From positions 544,976 to 608,975 of the forward strand of contig NZ_LUTV01000003.1 in NCBI RefSeq assembly GCF_001646945.1: a stretch of DNA of 64,000 nt, read 5' to 3'. The notes below the pieces were generated by a model. It saw only the letters and a program-made list of their open reading frames with translations. It was not told where the DNA came from and searched no databases. The DNA is from Endozoicomonas ascidiicola (GTDB taxonomy: Bacteria; Pseudomonadota; Gammaproteobacteria; Pseudomonadales; Endozoicomonadaceae). Both the position numbers and the translations under genes were made by a program. Below, piece by piece: positions 46,092 through 55,559 of the stretch. Each line of letters starts with the position of its first letter. Position 1 is the first letter of the stretch.

Positions 46092-46766
46092 TCATTTTGT
46101 TCTGATCGTTTTAACTCCCTCAGAAGTACCAATCAGCAGCACATCAGCAGGTCTGCCAGCAAAAAGACCATTCGTGACGACACCGACAATGCTATTCAAC
46201 TGACGTTCCAGCTCTACCGGGTTAAGAATCTTCATATTCCACACATCCAGAATCACGTTGCCATTATCGGTGATAACACCTTCACGATAGGCCGGATCGC
46301 CACCCAGTTTAACGATTTCACGACCAACGTGACTACGAGCCATCGGAATCACCTCCACAGGCAGCGGAAATTCACCCAGTACACCTACCGCCTTGCTTTC
46401 ATCCGCGATACAAATGAACTCCTGGGCAACAGCGGCGATAATCTTCTCTCGAGTCAGAGCCGCGCCACCGCCTTTGATCAGGTGAAGATGCTCATTGGCT
46501 TCGTCGGCACCATCGATATAAAAACGCAGGTCGGCGATGGAGTTGAGGTCGTAAACCGGAATACCGTGGGATTTCAGCTGTTCAGTGGAAGCTTCGGAGC
46601 TGGATACGCAACCATCAAACTCATCTTTATATTCAGCAAGGGCATCGATAAAAAAGCGGGCGGTTGAGCCGGTACCAATGCCGATCACCATGTCCTTCTC
46701 AAGATGGGGCAGAATATATTGGAGCGCAGCGTCAGCGGTGGCTTTTTTCAACTGATCCTGATTCAT
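46092..46766 (-). CDS. rpiA: ribose-5-phosphate isomerase A
   Basis: 224 residues with [15 protein letters not shown] (about 30-44), YIDGADEAN (about 80-88) and [13 protein letters not shown] (about 93-105), the substrate-binding and catalytic segments of RpiA. It interconverts ribose-5- and ribulose-5-phosphate in the pentose phosphate pathway. Divergent from ilvA across 162 bp, the arrangement also found in pseudomonads. Confidence 0.96.
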   Translation of the reverse strand: MNQDQLKKATADAALQYILPHLEKDMVIGIGTGSTARFFIDALAEYKDEFDGCVSSSEASTEQLKSHGIPVYDLNSIADLRFYIDGADEANEHLHLIKGGGAALTREKIIAAVAQEFICIADESKAVGVLGEFPLPVEVIPMARSHVGREIVKLGGDPAYREGVITDNGNVILDVWNMKILNPVELERQLNSIVGVVTNGLFAGRPADVLLIGTSEGVKTIRTK

Positions 46767-46928
46767 GATGATTCCTGTTGACTGGGGCTGTTGGTCAGGC
46801 GGTAAAAATACCGCGTTATATTACATCATTTCAGAGCGTATGGGATGTGCCATCCTCAGCCGCTTTCCTGTAAACTACTGTGACTGCCTGAAACCAATAA
46901 AGCTAACCGACATCATCAGCAGGACAGC

Positions 46929-48446
46929 ATGCCAAACAGTTATATTCGTAAAATACTGGAAGCCAGGGTGTACGATGTTGCCATCGAGACACCGGTCCAT
47001 GAGGCTCGCTTCCTGAGTCAGCGCTTGAATAATAAGGTTCTTCTTAAGCGGGAAGACCTCCAGCCTGTATTCTCTTTTAAAATACGTGGAGCCTATAACA
47101 AGCTGGCTCAACTGACGGATGCTGAAAAACAAAAAGGCATCATTGCCGCGTCTGCAGGCAATCATGCCCAGGGCGTTGCACTGGCCGCCAGAGAGATGGG
47201 TATTAAATCCACCATCGTGATGCCCGTAACAACACCGGAAATTAAAGTAAAATCCGTTCGCGCTTACGGTGCGGATGTTATTTTGTTTGGCGATGCCTTC
47301 GATCAGGCGTTAAAGCACTCCTTTGAGCTGGTGGATCAGTTCGGCTACACCTTTATTCACCCCTATGATGATATCGATACCATCGCCGGTCAGGGCACGA
47401 TCGGGATGGAAATTCTGCGTCAGCACACCGGTCCTCTGGATGCTATTTTTATCCCCGTGGGCGGCGGCGGTTTGGCGGCAGGTGTCAGTGCTTATATCAA
47501 ATACCTGCGTCCTGACATCAAAATCATTGGTGTCGAGTTTGAAGAGTCCGCCTGCTTAAAGGCCGCTATGGAAGCAGGAGAACGTGTCATTCTGGAACAC
47601 GTGGGCATCTTTGCTGATGGTGTTGCCGTTGCACAGATCGGCGAAGAAACATTTCGTATTTGTCAGAGCTGTGTTGATGAAGTGATCACGGTGAATGCGG
47701 ACGAAATCTGTGCGGCCATCAAGGATATTTTTGATGATACCCGTTCTGTCTGCGAACCGGCTGGTGCGCTAGGCATTGCCGGCATGAAAAAGTACGTTGC
47801 CCGGGAAAAAGCAGAAGACCAGACACTGTTGGCGATCGCCAGCGGTGCTAACATCAATTTCGACCGATTGCGCTATGTATCCGAACGAACAGAGCTGGGT
47901 GAAAAGCGGGAAGCGATTATTGCGGTGACCATTCCTGAGGAACCGGGCAGCTTTCGGAAATTCTGCGAACTATTAGGCCGTCGCAGCATCACCGAGTTCA
48001 ATTATCGTTACCACGATCATACCAACGCCAAAATTTTTGTGGGCGTTCAGGTGGATCCGGATCAAATGCCGGCCAACCAGTTGATCGAAGAGCTGAGACA
48101 GCATGGCTACCCGGTGACCGATTTAACCGATAATGAAATGGCCAAGCTTCATGTGCGTCATATGGTGGGTGGTCACAGTAAAGTCGTTGAAAATGAGCAG
48201 CTCTACCGCTTTGAGTTTCCGGAGCGCCCGGGTGCATTGATGAACTTCCTGAGCAAACTTGGCAAACGCTGGAATATCACCCTGTTTCATTACCGAAATC
48301 ATGGCGCAGCCTATGGCCGGGTGGCTGTTGGTCTTGATGTGCCTGAGGACGAACGTCATCAGATTCCGGAATACCTTGATGCCATTGGCTACCAGTATTG
48401 GTGCGAAAACGATAACGAGGCTTACAAGGCATTTTTGGGCGACTGA
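46929..48446 (+). CDS. ilvA: biosynthetic threonine deaminase IlvA
   Basis: 505 residues: a PLP domain (Lys51 in FSFKIRGAYNK, glycine loop VGGGGLAAG near 181) and two ACT-like regulatory domains (about 330-420 and 425-500; EEPGSFRKFCELLG and ERPGALMNFLSKLG). It makes 2-oxobutyrate from threonine for isoleucine; the double regulatory domain means isoleucine feedback and valine relief are expected. Start ATG 46929. Confidence 0.95.
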   Translation: MPNSYIRKILEARVYDVAIETPVHEARFLSQRLNNKVLLKREDLQPVFSFKIRGAYNKLAQLTDAEKQKGIIAASAGNHAQGVALAAREMGIKSTIVMPVTTPEIKVKSVRAYGADVILFGDAFDQALKHSFELVDQFGYTFIHPYDDIDTIAGQGTIGMEILRQHTGPLDAIFIPVGGGGLAAGVSAYIKYLRPDIKIIGVEFEESACLKAAMEAGERVILEHVGIFADGVAVAQIGEETFRICQSCVDEVITVNADEICAAIKDIFDDTRSVCEPAGALGIAGMKKYVAREKAEDQTLLAIASGANINFDRLRYVSERTELGEKREAIIAVTIPEEPGSFRKFCELLGRRSITEFNYRYHDHTNAKIFVGVQVDPDQMPANQLIEELRQHGYPVTDLTDNEMAKLHVRHMVGGHSKVVENEQLYRFEFPERPGALMNFLSKLGKRWNITLFHYRNHGAAYGRVAVGLDVPEDERHQIPEYLDAIGYQYWCENDNEAYKAFLGD

Positions 48447-48478
48447 ATTTTCTCCCGATCTTGTTCCCATGTTGTAAG

Positions 48479-48550
48479 AGTGTCGCAAAACTCTAAACAT
48501 CTGGTTCCCACGCAGAGCATGGGAACCAGAACACAGGGTTTAGCGACAGT
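48479..48550. repeat. GTTCCCA palindromic repeat, single copy
   Basis: A 72-bp imperfect palindrome: TGTCGCAAAAC at the left pairs with GTTTAGCGACA at the right, and CTGGTTCCCACGC/GCATGGGAACCAG forms the tip. It is related to the 25271-25395 pair (shared TGTCGCAAAA, CATCT, GTTCCCA). It sits between ilvA and hisG and may also terminate ilvA. Confidence 0.7.
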
Positions 48551-48623
48551 CTCAATTCGTGAGAGCGAGATGAGGCACAGAACCGTATTTTTCAATTAAA
48601 ACGTAAAAGAATCCGAGAGAAGT

Positions 48624-49265
48624 ATGTCTAACCAGATCACCATCGCGCTCTCCAAGGGGCGCATCTTGAAAGAAACGTTGCCTCTGTTGCAGGCGGCTGG
48701 CATTGAGCCTGCGGAAGATCCAAATAAAAGCCGCAAGCTGATCATAGGCACAACCCATCCGGATGTGAGCCTGCTGATTGTCCGTGCCAGTGATGTGCCT
48801 ACCTATGTGGAATATGGCGCCGCTGATATGGGTGTAGCCGGTAAAGATGTGCTGATGGAACACGGCTCTTCTGAACTCTACGAACCTCTCGATCTGAAAA
48901 TTGCCCAGTGCAAACTGATGACCGCAGGAAAGGTGGGGGTTCCCGAGTCTACTGGCCGTTTAAAAGTTGCCACCAAGTTTGTCAACGTTGCCAAACAATA
49001 TTACGCCTCCCAGGGAACTCAGGCGGATATCATCAAGCTCTACGGTTCCATGGAGTTGGCGCCGCTGGTGGGGCTGGCGGATATTATTATCGACGTTGTG
49101 GACACTGGTAATACGCTCCGTGCCAACGGTCTTGAGCCTCGGGATCTGATTGCTGATATAAGTTCCCGGCTGGTGGTGAACCGTGCTTCCATGAAAGTGA
49201 AGCACAAGCTAATCGGGAAAATTCTGGAACAACTGACCAAGGCTGTGGAGGAAAGGCAGGAATGA
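48624..49265 (+). CDS. hisG: ATP phosphoribosyltransferase, short form HisG
   Basis: 213 residues, the short HisG type (long forms are about 290-300 with a regulatory domain). Motifs: [15 protein letters not shown] (about 8-22), [14 protein letters not shown] (about 64-77) and the PRPP loop [18 protein letters not shown] (about 152-169). Short forms need HisZ as regulatory partner, which must be encoded elsewhere. First enzyme of histidine synthesis. Four-base overlap with hisD. Confidence 0.95.
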   Translation: MSNQITIALSKGRILKETLPLLQAAGIEPAEDPNKSRKLIIGTTHPDVSLLIVRASDVPTYVEYGAADMGVAGKDVLMEHGSSELYEPLDLKIAQCKLMTAGKVGVPESTGRLKVATKFVNVAKQYYASQGTQADIIKLYGSMELAPLVGLADIIIDVVDTGNTLRANGLEPRDLIADISSRLVVNRASMKVKHKLIGKILEQLTKAVEERQE

Positions 49266-50578
49266 CATCTGATGTAGCAAACCCTGTTCGATTGAACTTC
49301 AATAGCCCGGGTTTCTCGTCTCAGCTTGATCAGCTGCTGGCATGGGAATCGGTATCAAACGACGATGTTCAGGTTCGCGTAAAAGCCATTATCGAGCAGG
49401 TTCGACAAACCGGCGATCAGGCGGTTATTGACTACACCTGTCGTTTTGACCGGCGTCATGTCGGTGCTATGGATGAACTCATTCTGAACGCTGATCGCCT
49501 GAAAAAAGCCCTTGATGCGATTTCGGCTGAAGAACGGTCTGCTCTTGAAACTGCTGCAGCTCGAATCAGAGATTACCACGAGCACCAGCAACAAAAATCC
49601 TGGAACTATCAGGAAGCGGACGGCACATTGCTGGGTCAGCAAGTGACGCCGATGGATCGTGTTGGACTCTATGTGCCTGGCGGGCGGGCGGCGTATCCTT
49701 CATCGGTTCTAATGAATGCCATTCCGGCCGCGGTGGCGGGAGTGCCAGAAGTGGTCATGGTCGTGCCTGCTCCAGAAGGTGAGTTGAACGAACTGGTTCT
49801 TGCTGCGGCTGCCGTAGCCGGAGTGGATAAAGTCTTTACCATTGGTGGCGCGCAAGCAATTGCAGCGCTGGCTTATGGTACAGACACCATTCCCCGTGTG
49901 GATAAAATCGTTGGGCCGGGCAATATCTACGTGGCCACCGCCAAGCGAGAAGTGTTTGGCCAAGTGGGTATCGATATGATTGCGGGTCCATCAGAAATTC
50001 TGGTGGTGTGCGACGGTAAAACCAATCCCGACTGGATTGCCATGGATTTATTTTCTCAGGCCGAACACGATGAAGATGCCCAGGCCATTTTGATTTCACC
50101 AGACACAGCGTTTCTCGACGCCGTTCAGGAAAGTATCAATCGATTACTGCCCACCATGGAGCGCAAAGACATCATCGCCACCTCGTTGAGAGAACGTGGA
50201 GCTTTGATTTCAGTGCCAGACATGGAAGCTGCCTGTGAATTAGTGAACCGGGTTGCACCAGAGCATCTGGAACTTTCTGTAGATAACCCTGAAAACTACC
50301 TGCCAAAGATTCGCCACGCCGGCGCCATCTTTATGGGGCGTTATACCGCTGAAGTTCTCGGGGATTACTGTGCAGGCCCTAACCACGTTTTGCCCACATC
50401 AGGTACAGCAAGATTTTCTTCACCGTTGGGTGTGTATGATTTTCAGAAACGTTCATCAGTGATTCAGTTTTCTGCTGATGGTGCATCCAAGATGGGTAAG
50501 GTGGCTTCTGTTCTGGCAAGAGGTGAGTCACTGACGGCTCATGCGCGGTCAGCAGAGTACCGTATTAAGGGTAACTGA
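49262..50578 (+). CDS. hisD: histidinol dehydrogenase
   Basis: 438 residues. [28 protein letters not shown] (about 138-165), [28 protein letters not shown] (about 218-245), the zinc-site [14 protein letters not shown] (about 264-277) and [20 protein letters not shown] (about 372-391) are all present. It oxidises histidinol to histidine, zinc- and NAD-dependent. Coupled to hisG by ATGA overlap. hisC, which follows in pseudomonads, is absent here. Confidence 0.97.
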   Translation: MTSDVANPVRLNFNSPGFSSQLDQLLAWESVSNDDVQVRVKAIIEQVRQTGDQAVIDYTCRFDRRHVGAMDELILNADRLKKALDAISAEERSALETAAARIRDYHEHQQQKSWNYQEADGTLLGQQVTPMDRVGLYVPGGRAAYPSSVLMNAIPAAVAGVPEVVMVVPAPEGELNELVLAAAAVAGVDKVFTIGGAQAIAALAYGTDTIPRVDKIVGPGNIYVATAKREVFGQVGIDMIAGPSEILVVCDGKTNPDWIAMDLFSQAEHDEDAQAILISPDTAFLDAVQESINRLLPTMERKDIIATSLRERGALISVPDMEAACELVNRVAPEHLELSVDNPENYLPKIRHAGAIFMGRYTAEVLGDYCAGPNHVLPTSGTARFSSPLGVYDFQKRSSVIQFSADGASKMGKVASVLARGESLTAHARSAEYRIKGN

Positions 50579-50595
50579 GAGCGGCAGAGCATATG

Positions 50596-50638
50596 ATATA
50601 GTAAGGAAAACTCATTTGAATGACTCTCCTTACTATAT
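50596..50638. terminator. bidirectional terminator, hisD and effector-like gene
   Basis: ATATAGTAAGGA (50596-50607) pairs with TCCTTACTATAT (50627-50638), extended by TCATT/AATGA inside. Lies between the convergent genes. Confidence 0.7.
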
Positions 50639-50657
50639 TCATAATTGGCTGTTGCGG

Positions 50658-52196
50658 TTATTCTTCGGATCCGGGTTGTGGAGTTTCACCCGGTTTTTTA
50701 TTCTGCCCATCCTTTACCAATTGTTTCAGTGCTTCTACGTCACTCTCTACGTTAGTTGCGAAAGGGTCTCTATCCTGAGAGGTCACATAATAAGTCGGAT
50801 ACGCCTGAACATCACCAGAGACCGGCTGATGGTGGTATTTCTTATCTGTCTCTATTACTGTTGGTGAGTCTTTATTATCTTTCTGAGTTACGGGGCCGGT
50901 AACAACCACAGTATCCTGAAATTCTTGAGTAATATCCTCACTGTTCTTGCTGAGTATTTGCTGCTTTACCTCATAGTTATTTTGAGGCGGAGACAGGTAA
51001 GACTGAGAGACAAAATTAACGCCTCCCAATGAGTAACCTACTAAGCATGGTTTTACTTTGGGAGTTTCTTTGGACTCTCTGTTTTCAAATCCATCCTGTT
51101 CCAGGCAGTTATCAATAACTCTTTTAATTGTATTCTCAATGTCATCGGATGGTTTACTGATGCCATGCTCTTTCATATGTTCAGTAACATCAACGAACGC
51201 AGTATGGGTAAAGAATTTTTTATCATCCAGGTCGTCTAGAGTTTCATAACGCTTACCATTTTGAACAGCGCGCCGAAATTGCAATGCACCAAGGTTAGTC
51301 TCTTTTTCCGCGGTGTCGATTAATACTTGCAATCCCTTTTGAGACGTTCTGCTCACAATCATGGCGTCAACTTTTGTATCCTGCTCTTGTTTCATGTAGT
51401 CCATAAAGCCGAGTTGCATATTAGCCGTTATTTGGTGGGCATCCCTGGCATCACCTACAAGAAATTCGCTTTTTTGGGCAAAGGAGTTTGGGAAACCACA
51501 AACTTCATTCTGATAACTTTTCAGAATTTCCATTAACTTTTTATTGGTTTCGCTGGCCTCACCGCTGTCTGTAAATAAAGGCGCTTGTGCCAGCTCATTA
51601 AAAGAGGGACCTGTTATTTTCTTATCACTATTAAAAAATGCCCGATTCCGCTCATTATATTGCAGTGGAGTATCGCCACTTCCAGCTCTTTCAAGCAATA
51701 GCTCTCTTGCGGCATCTCTCTTCTCTTTGTTGATTGCATGACCAAAGTCAGCGTAATTTCCGTCTCCAGATGCTGTCAGCAGAGTGATTTGTTTAGACTC
51801 TTGATTTAAAGTACCAGGGGCTGACATTTCAAATGTTTGAACCGTCATTGGGTAAAATGTTGCCGGAGTCAAATTATCCCCATATTTAATACAGCGACCT
51901 GGATTGTTGTTAATCAGGAGTTCAGTTTTATTGTCTTTCAGATTGAAGACACCTTCTGCCCCTACAGATTTGATTAACCGTACTTGAATACCTGTTTTAT
52001 CATCGCTTTTGTCACCATATATTGAAGGAATATCTGTTTTAGTGTGACTTGGCAGCGGTATAAGCTCTGAATCCAACGCTTCTCTAACGGTAACGCCAAA
52101 ATAAGCTTGCCCTTCAAGTGGCGTTTTTTGTGCATATTGATGCAAAGCTGTAATAGGTGTAGTTGGATTCGAAATTGCTGAGGCGGGCATAGCCAT
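50658..52196 (-). CDS. unknown 512-residue protein with GYSLGG motif
   Basis: Good start (GAGGAA before ATG 52196) and no signal peptide. The N-terminus is Ala/Ser/Thr/Pro-rich (MAMPASAISNPTTPITALHQ), as often seen in type III effectors. The body is soluble, mixed alpha/beta. Near residue 393, CLVGYSLGGVNFVSQS has the G-x-S-x-G-G nucleophile elbow of alpha/beta hydrolases and follows a hydrophobic strand as it should. A low-complexity Pro/Gly/Glu tail ends the protein. Lipase- or esterase-type effector is a hypothesis; no whole-length family is recognised. Confidence 0.65.
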   Translation of the reverse strand: MAMPASAISNPTTPITALHQYAQKTPLEGQAYFGVTVREALDSELIPLPSHTKTDIPSIYGDKSDDKTGIQVRLIKSVGAEGVFNLKDNKTELLINNNPGRCIKYGDNLTPATFYPMTVQTFEMSAPGTLNQESKQITLLTASGDGNYADFGHAINKEKRDAARELLLERAGSGDTPLQYNERNRAFFNSDKKITGPSFNELAQAPLFTDSGEASETNKKLMEILKSYQNEVCGFPNSFAQKSEFLVGDARDAHQITANMQLGFMDYMKQEQDTKVDAMIVSRTSQKGLQVLIDTAEKETNLGALQFRRAVQNGKRYETLDDLDDKKFFTHTAFVDVTEHMKEHGISKPSDDIENTIKRVIDNCLEQDGFENRESKETPKVKPCLVGYSLGGVNFVSQSYLSPPQNNYEVKQQILSKNSEDITQEFQDTVVVTGPVTQKDNKDSPTVIETDKKYHHQPVSGDVQAYPTYYVTSQDRDPFATNVESDVEALKQLVKDGQNKKPGETPQPGSEE

Positions 52197-52523
52197 AATT
52201 ACATTTCCTCGCTTACATTTTTAAATTTATTGAAAAATATATGGAGTATGAGTTTCAGAACTTCGACTTTCCTGTCTCTGTTGTACCGGCTCTTACAATA
52301 TCCTGAGTTAGTCAGTGTTTTTCCTTGGCTAAAAAAATCAAGCTGCTGAGAGTGTGTACGTATAGTTCCGTGCTCCGAGATAACAATGTAGTACACACTC
52401 AAAATATTGCAGTCATAACTTAAACTAAAACGGTTCGGACGTCGGAAGGATTGCCCTGCCAGTGAGACAGGGGGATTAGAGAAAGTGAGAAAGATACTTG
52501 TTTTACAGTGCAGGGTATTGCAC
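52197..52523. other. 327-bp intergenic region
   Basis: Contains the effector-like gene's promoter on the minus strand and the 3' end of the chitobiose operon, with a small CCCTG/CAGGG hairpin near 52456. A 67-codon minus frame is present but lacks coding signals, so I leave it out. Confidence 0.4.
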
Positions 52524-53414
52524 TTACAGTACGCTTTTGGCCATTAGCAGTGCACCGTGCATTGCATCGCCTTTTGGCAGGGTAGCGATGGATACAACGT
52601 CTTTTGGCAGCGAGGGCAGGATAAATTCACTCAGGCCGCCAACCAGTGCACATTGGCTGGCTCCACGCTGATGTAATACTCGAATCATCATGGCTGCATC
52701 GTTGGCAACTTCCCGAATAAGCTGCGCTGCCAGCTTATCGCCTTTGCTCAAGTGCTCTATCACCGTTGGCCCATAGGAGCCATAGTCTCTTGGCAATGCA
52801 CTATCCTGCCAGGCAACGGCATTTTCAGGGTTGTTATCGAAGGTTGCCATAATGGCTTTGCTTAAAGGTGTGGTGTCTTTCATACCTTCATGGGCTAGCA
52901 GAGAGTAGCGAATGGCTGCCAAGCCAAGACTTGCACCACTGCCATGATCGGAAATTGGAAAGCCCCAGCCACCCAGAGTTTTCATTTCGCCCTTGAGAAA
53001 GCTGGCACCACATGAGCCGGTGCCCAGAATTAATATGGAACCATCTTCGCCGTTAAAGGCGCCCATGCAGGCGGCATAAGCATCGGTTTCCAGAAAAATG
53101 CCCGCAAAAGGAAATGGCCAGCACATGACCATATCGTGTTCTTTCTTTTGGTTAACACCCGCCAGCCCAAGCCCTGCATACATACGGCTAAAGTCGCTTT
53201 CTTTCAGGCCGGCTTTATCCATGGCTTCGCGGGTCGCCTGCATGATGGCGTTGCAGGCGGAATCTAATCCTGTTCTTGGGTTGGCACTCCCGGCAAAACC
53301 CTCACCGAGAACAGTGCCGTGAACATCGGCAATACGTGCCCGACAGGATGTTCCACCGCCGTCTATACCCAATAGCAGGGCTTCATTATTGTTTGTGTTG
53401 TCCATAGTTGTCAT
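52524..53414 (-). CDS. amino-sugar kinase, BadF/BadG/BcrA ATPase family
   Basis: 296 residues, ASKHA fold: phosphate-1 loop LLGIDGGGTSCRARI (about 14-28), phosphate-2 SILILGTGSCGASFLKG (about 126-142) and the adenosine motif ALVGGLSEFILPSL (about 255-268). Family members phosphorylate N-acetylglucosamine or glucosamine with ATP. Last gene of the chitobiose operon, seven bases after chbG, so it should rescue the unphosphorylated sugar released by ChbF. Confidence 0.88.
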   Translation of the reverse strand: MTTMDNTNNNEALLLGIDGGGTSCRARIADVHGTVLGEGFAGSANPRTGLDSACNAIMQATREAMDKAGLKESDFSRMYAGLGLAGVNQKKEHDMVMCWPFPFAGIFLETDAYAACMGAFNGEDGSILILGTGSCGASFLKGEMKTLGGWGFPISDHGSGASLGLAAIRYSLLAHEGMKDTTPLSKAIMATFDNNPENAVAWQDSALPRDYGSYGPTVIEHLSKGDKLAAQLIREVANDAAMMIRVLHQRGASQCALVGGLSEFILPSLPKDVVSIATLPKGDAMHGALLMAKSVL

Positions 53415-53420
53415 GATGTC

Positions 53421-54158
53421 TCAGTCCTTCAGACAGCTGTAATCCGAGAGGGTTACACCGATACTTTCCAGCGCTTGCGGCAGCTCTGAACTGGTTAGAA
53501 TGGCCAACTCACGGGTTCTTGCGGTTGCGTAGCGGCTGGCTTCCAATAATGGTTCATCAATCAGCGCAGGGTGTGCCATCAGTTCCAAAACCTGCACTCT
53601 GCCCAGGTGGTGTTTAACGATATCGAGAAGGTGTTCACTGCTCAGGTTCTCGCCATAAAACTTGTCAGAAAAGCCAAGGCTCTTACCTTTATATTGAGTC
53701 ATTTCATTATCCGGGCGCAGTGGCACCTGGTATTCATCCGACAGTTTACGGGTAATCGGCGCAACCAGAGGGTGGCGGTGACAATGATGATGTCCATCCA
53801 TATGGCTTAACTCAATGCCAAGGCTCAGGAAGTGCTCGATTTGTGCGCGGAGTTCTTTCTCAATCTCTTCTGGGTTCATGGATTGGTTATCCCAGAATAA
53901 GCTCTGGTTTTGCAACTGACCAGAGACGTCTAGAAGGGAGTCAACATTGTTCGCCATTGCAGAACCGGCGGTCAGGCGTAAGTGAATACCGACTTTAAGA
54001 TTTGGGTTTTGGCGAGACAGTTCGGCTGCGTGTTGTTCAGCAGGCATACCGGCCATCAAGGTTGTGGAGCGAACGATCCCTTGCTGGAAGGCTTCGATAA
54101 TACCCAGGTTAACACCGCGGGTGAGGCCGAAATCATCGGCATTGACGATTAGCTTCAT
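53421..54158 (-). CDS. chbG: chitooligosaccharide deacetylase ChbG
   Basis: ATG 54158, eight bases after AGGAAG, gives 245 residues beginning MKLIVNADDFGLTRGVN. Metal and catalytic residues are visible: Asp8-Asp9, and HMDGHHHCHRHP near 118-129, as in YdjC/ChbG. It removes an acetyl group from chitobiose-6-phosphate, needed in E. coli for both hydrolysis by ChbF and regulator activation. Upstream, a 13-bp palindrome separates it from chbF. Confidence 0.92.
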   Translation of the reverse strand: MKLIVNADDFGLTRGVNLGIIEAFQQGIVRSTTLMAGMPAEQHAAELSRQNPNLKVGIHLRLTAGSAMANNVDSLLDVSGQLQNQSLFWDNQSMNPEEIEKELRAQIEHFLSLGIELSHMDGHHHCHRHPLVAPITRKLSDEYQVPLRPDNEMTQYKGKSLGFSDKFYGENLSSEHLLDIVKHHLGRVQVLELMAHPALIDEPLLEASRYATARTRELAILTSSELPQALESIGVTLSDYSCLKD

Positions 54159-54173
54159 GGTTTGGACTTCCTG

Positions 54174-54202
54174 CCTTGCTCCCGAATAATTCGGGAGCAA
54201 GG
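54174..54202. promoter_or_regulatory. intercistronic hairpin between chbF and chbG
   Basis: A perfect 13-bp inverted repeat (54174-54186 with 54190-54202) with loop TAA and no T-run. It spans the chbG leader and ribosome binding region, so it may adjust downstream expression or protect the mRNA end. Confidence 0.6.
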
Positions 54203-54227
54203 CGAGTGGATAGGCAATGAAAAATGC

Positions 54228-55559
54228 TTACTGATTGGCAAATTGTGGCAGGTAATCCCGATTCTCCGCGATAATATCGTCAAGAATCTTCTTACCGGTT
54301 GCCAGATCCGGCACCAGTGGATTAAGAGCCATGGCCATCATAGCCTTGTCATAATCCCCGTAAACAGCAGCGTCAATCGCCAGTGTTTCGTAAGCTTTCA
54401 CTTGCTGCAGAAGACCGTTCAGGTGTGTGGGCATGGTGCCAAAAGAGATGGCATGGGCGCCATCAGCACCAACCATGGCATTGATCTCAACGACAGCGTC
54501 ATCGGGCAAACCATTAATGGCGCCATTATTTCTGGTATTAACGACATTAATCGTTTTTTTGTCATTCCAGATGGCATCGACCAGATCCAATGACACTTCG
54601 GAGTAATAAGCGCCACCACGTTTTTCCAACTGTGTCGGTTTGTGATCCAGATTCGGATCTGCATACAGCGCAAACAGCTCCTCTTCGGTTTTCATTACCT
54701 GCTCAGCACGGGTGCCGCCGGATTTTGCCGCTTCCAGTTCATCTGCCAGCATGGCTTCTTTCAGATAGAAGTAGCGGTGGTAAGGGCAGGGCACCACACC
54801 GAGGGCTTTCAGGAACGCTTTGTCCCACGGTTCCTCTTTGATGTTGTTCATATTCAGACTCGCACCGTCGCCTAATAGGCGCAGTACTTCCTGAGTTTTG
54901 TCTTCACCGGCTACAGACACTTTATGAACCCAGACCATGTGATTCAGGCCGGCAAAGTCCATAGACACTTCTTCTGGTGTGACGCCCAGCATACGGGCGG
55001 TGGAATAGTGCATATTGATGGGCACGTTGCACAGCCCCATCACTTTGACATTGGTGTGTTTAATGACCGCTTCAGTCACCATACCCGCTGGATTGGTGAA
55101 GTTAATCAACCAGGCATCGGGCGCCACTTCTTCAATATCACGACAGATGTCGAGAATCACCGGAATAGTACGCAGGGCTTTGGCGAAACCGCCGGGGCCG
55201 GTGGTTTCCTGGCCAATCACGTTATATTTCAGAGGAATGCGTTCATCCCGGGCACGGGCCGCTAAACCACCAACACGGAATTGAGACATAACAAACTGGG
55301 CGCCTTGAATGCCTTCACGGCGGTTCAGCGTTGACCAGACTTTAATATTGACTCCGGCCTTGTCCAGCATCCGTTTGGTAAAGTCTTCAATGATGCTCAC
55401 TTTATGAGCACCGTCTTCTACATCCACAAGACAGATTTCTGTCACAGGCAGCTCACGGATTCGGCGGATAATGCCATCAACCAGCTCGGGTGTGTAGCTA
55501 CTGCCACCGCCAATAATCGTCAGCTTTAGATCTTTCATGTTGTATTCCCGAGAGTTCAT
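54228..55559 (-). CDS. chbF: GH4 6-phospho-beta-glucosidase ChbF
   Basis: 443 residues of glycoside hydrolase family 4. The NAD-binding start LTIIGGGSSYTPELVDGI (about 13-30), Mn-binding LCNVPINMHY (about 175-184), FAGLNHMVW (about 199-207) and INFTNPAGMVTEAV (about 152-165) are present. It splits phosphorylated chitobiose by an NAD/Mn-dependent redox elimination. ATG 55559 overlaps the regulator's stop (ATGA). ATG 55538 with GGGAAT upstream is an alternative. Confidence 0.94.
   Translation of the reverse strand: MNSREYNMKDLKLTIIGGGSSYTPELVDGIIRRIRELPVTEICLVDVEDGAHKVSIIEDFTKRMLDKAGVNIKVWSTLNRREGIQGAQFVMSQFRVGGLAARARDERIPLKYNVIGQETTGPGGFAKALRTIPVILDICRDIEEVAPDAWLINFTNPAGMVTEAVIKHTNVKVMGLCNVPINMHYSTARMLGVTPEEVSMDFAGLNHMVWVHKVSVAGEDKTQEVLRLLGDGASLNMNNIKEEPWDKAFLKALGVVPCPYHRYFYLKEAMLADELEAAKSGGTRAEQVMKTEEELFALYADPNLDHKPTQLEKRGGAYYSEVSLDLVDAIWNDKKTINVVNTRNNGAINGLPDDAVVEINAMVGADGAHAISFGTMPTHLNGLLQQVKAYETLAIDAAVYGDYDKAMMAMALNPLVPDLATGKKILDDIIAENRDYLPQFANQ

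Noticed and set aside
52199..52402. 67-codon minus frame before the effector-like gene
   Set aside because: No ribosome binding site, and it overlaps the presumed promoter region.
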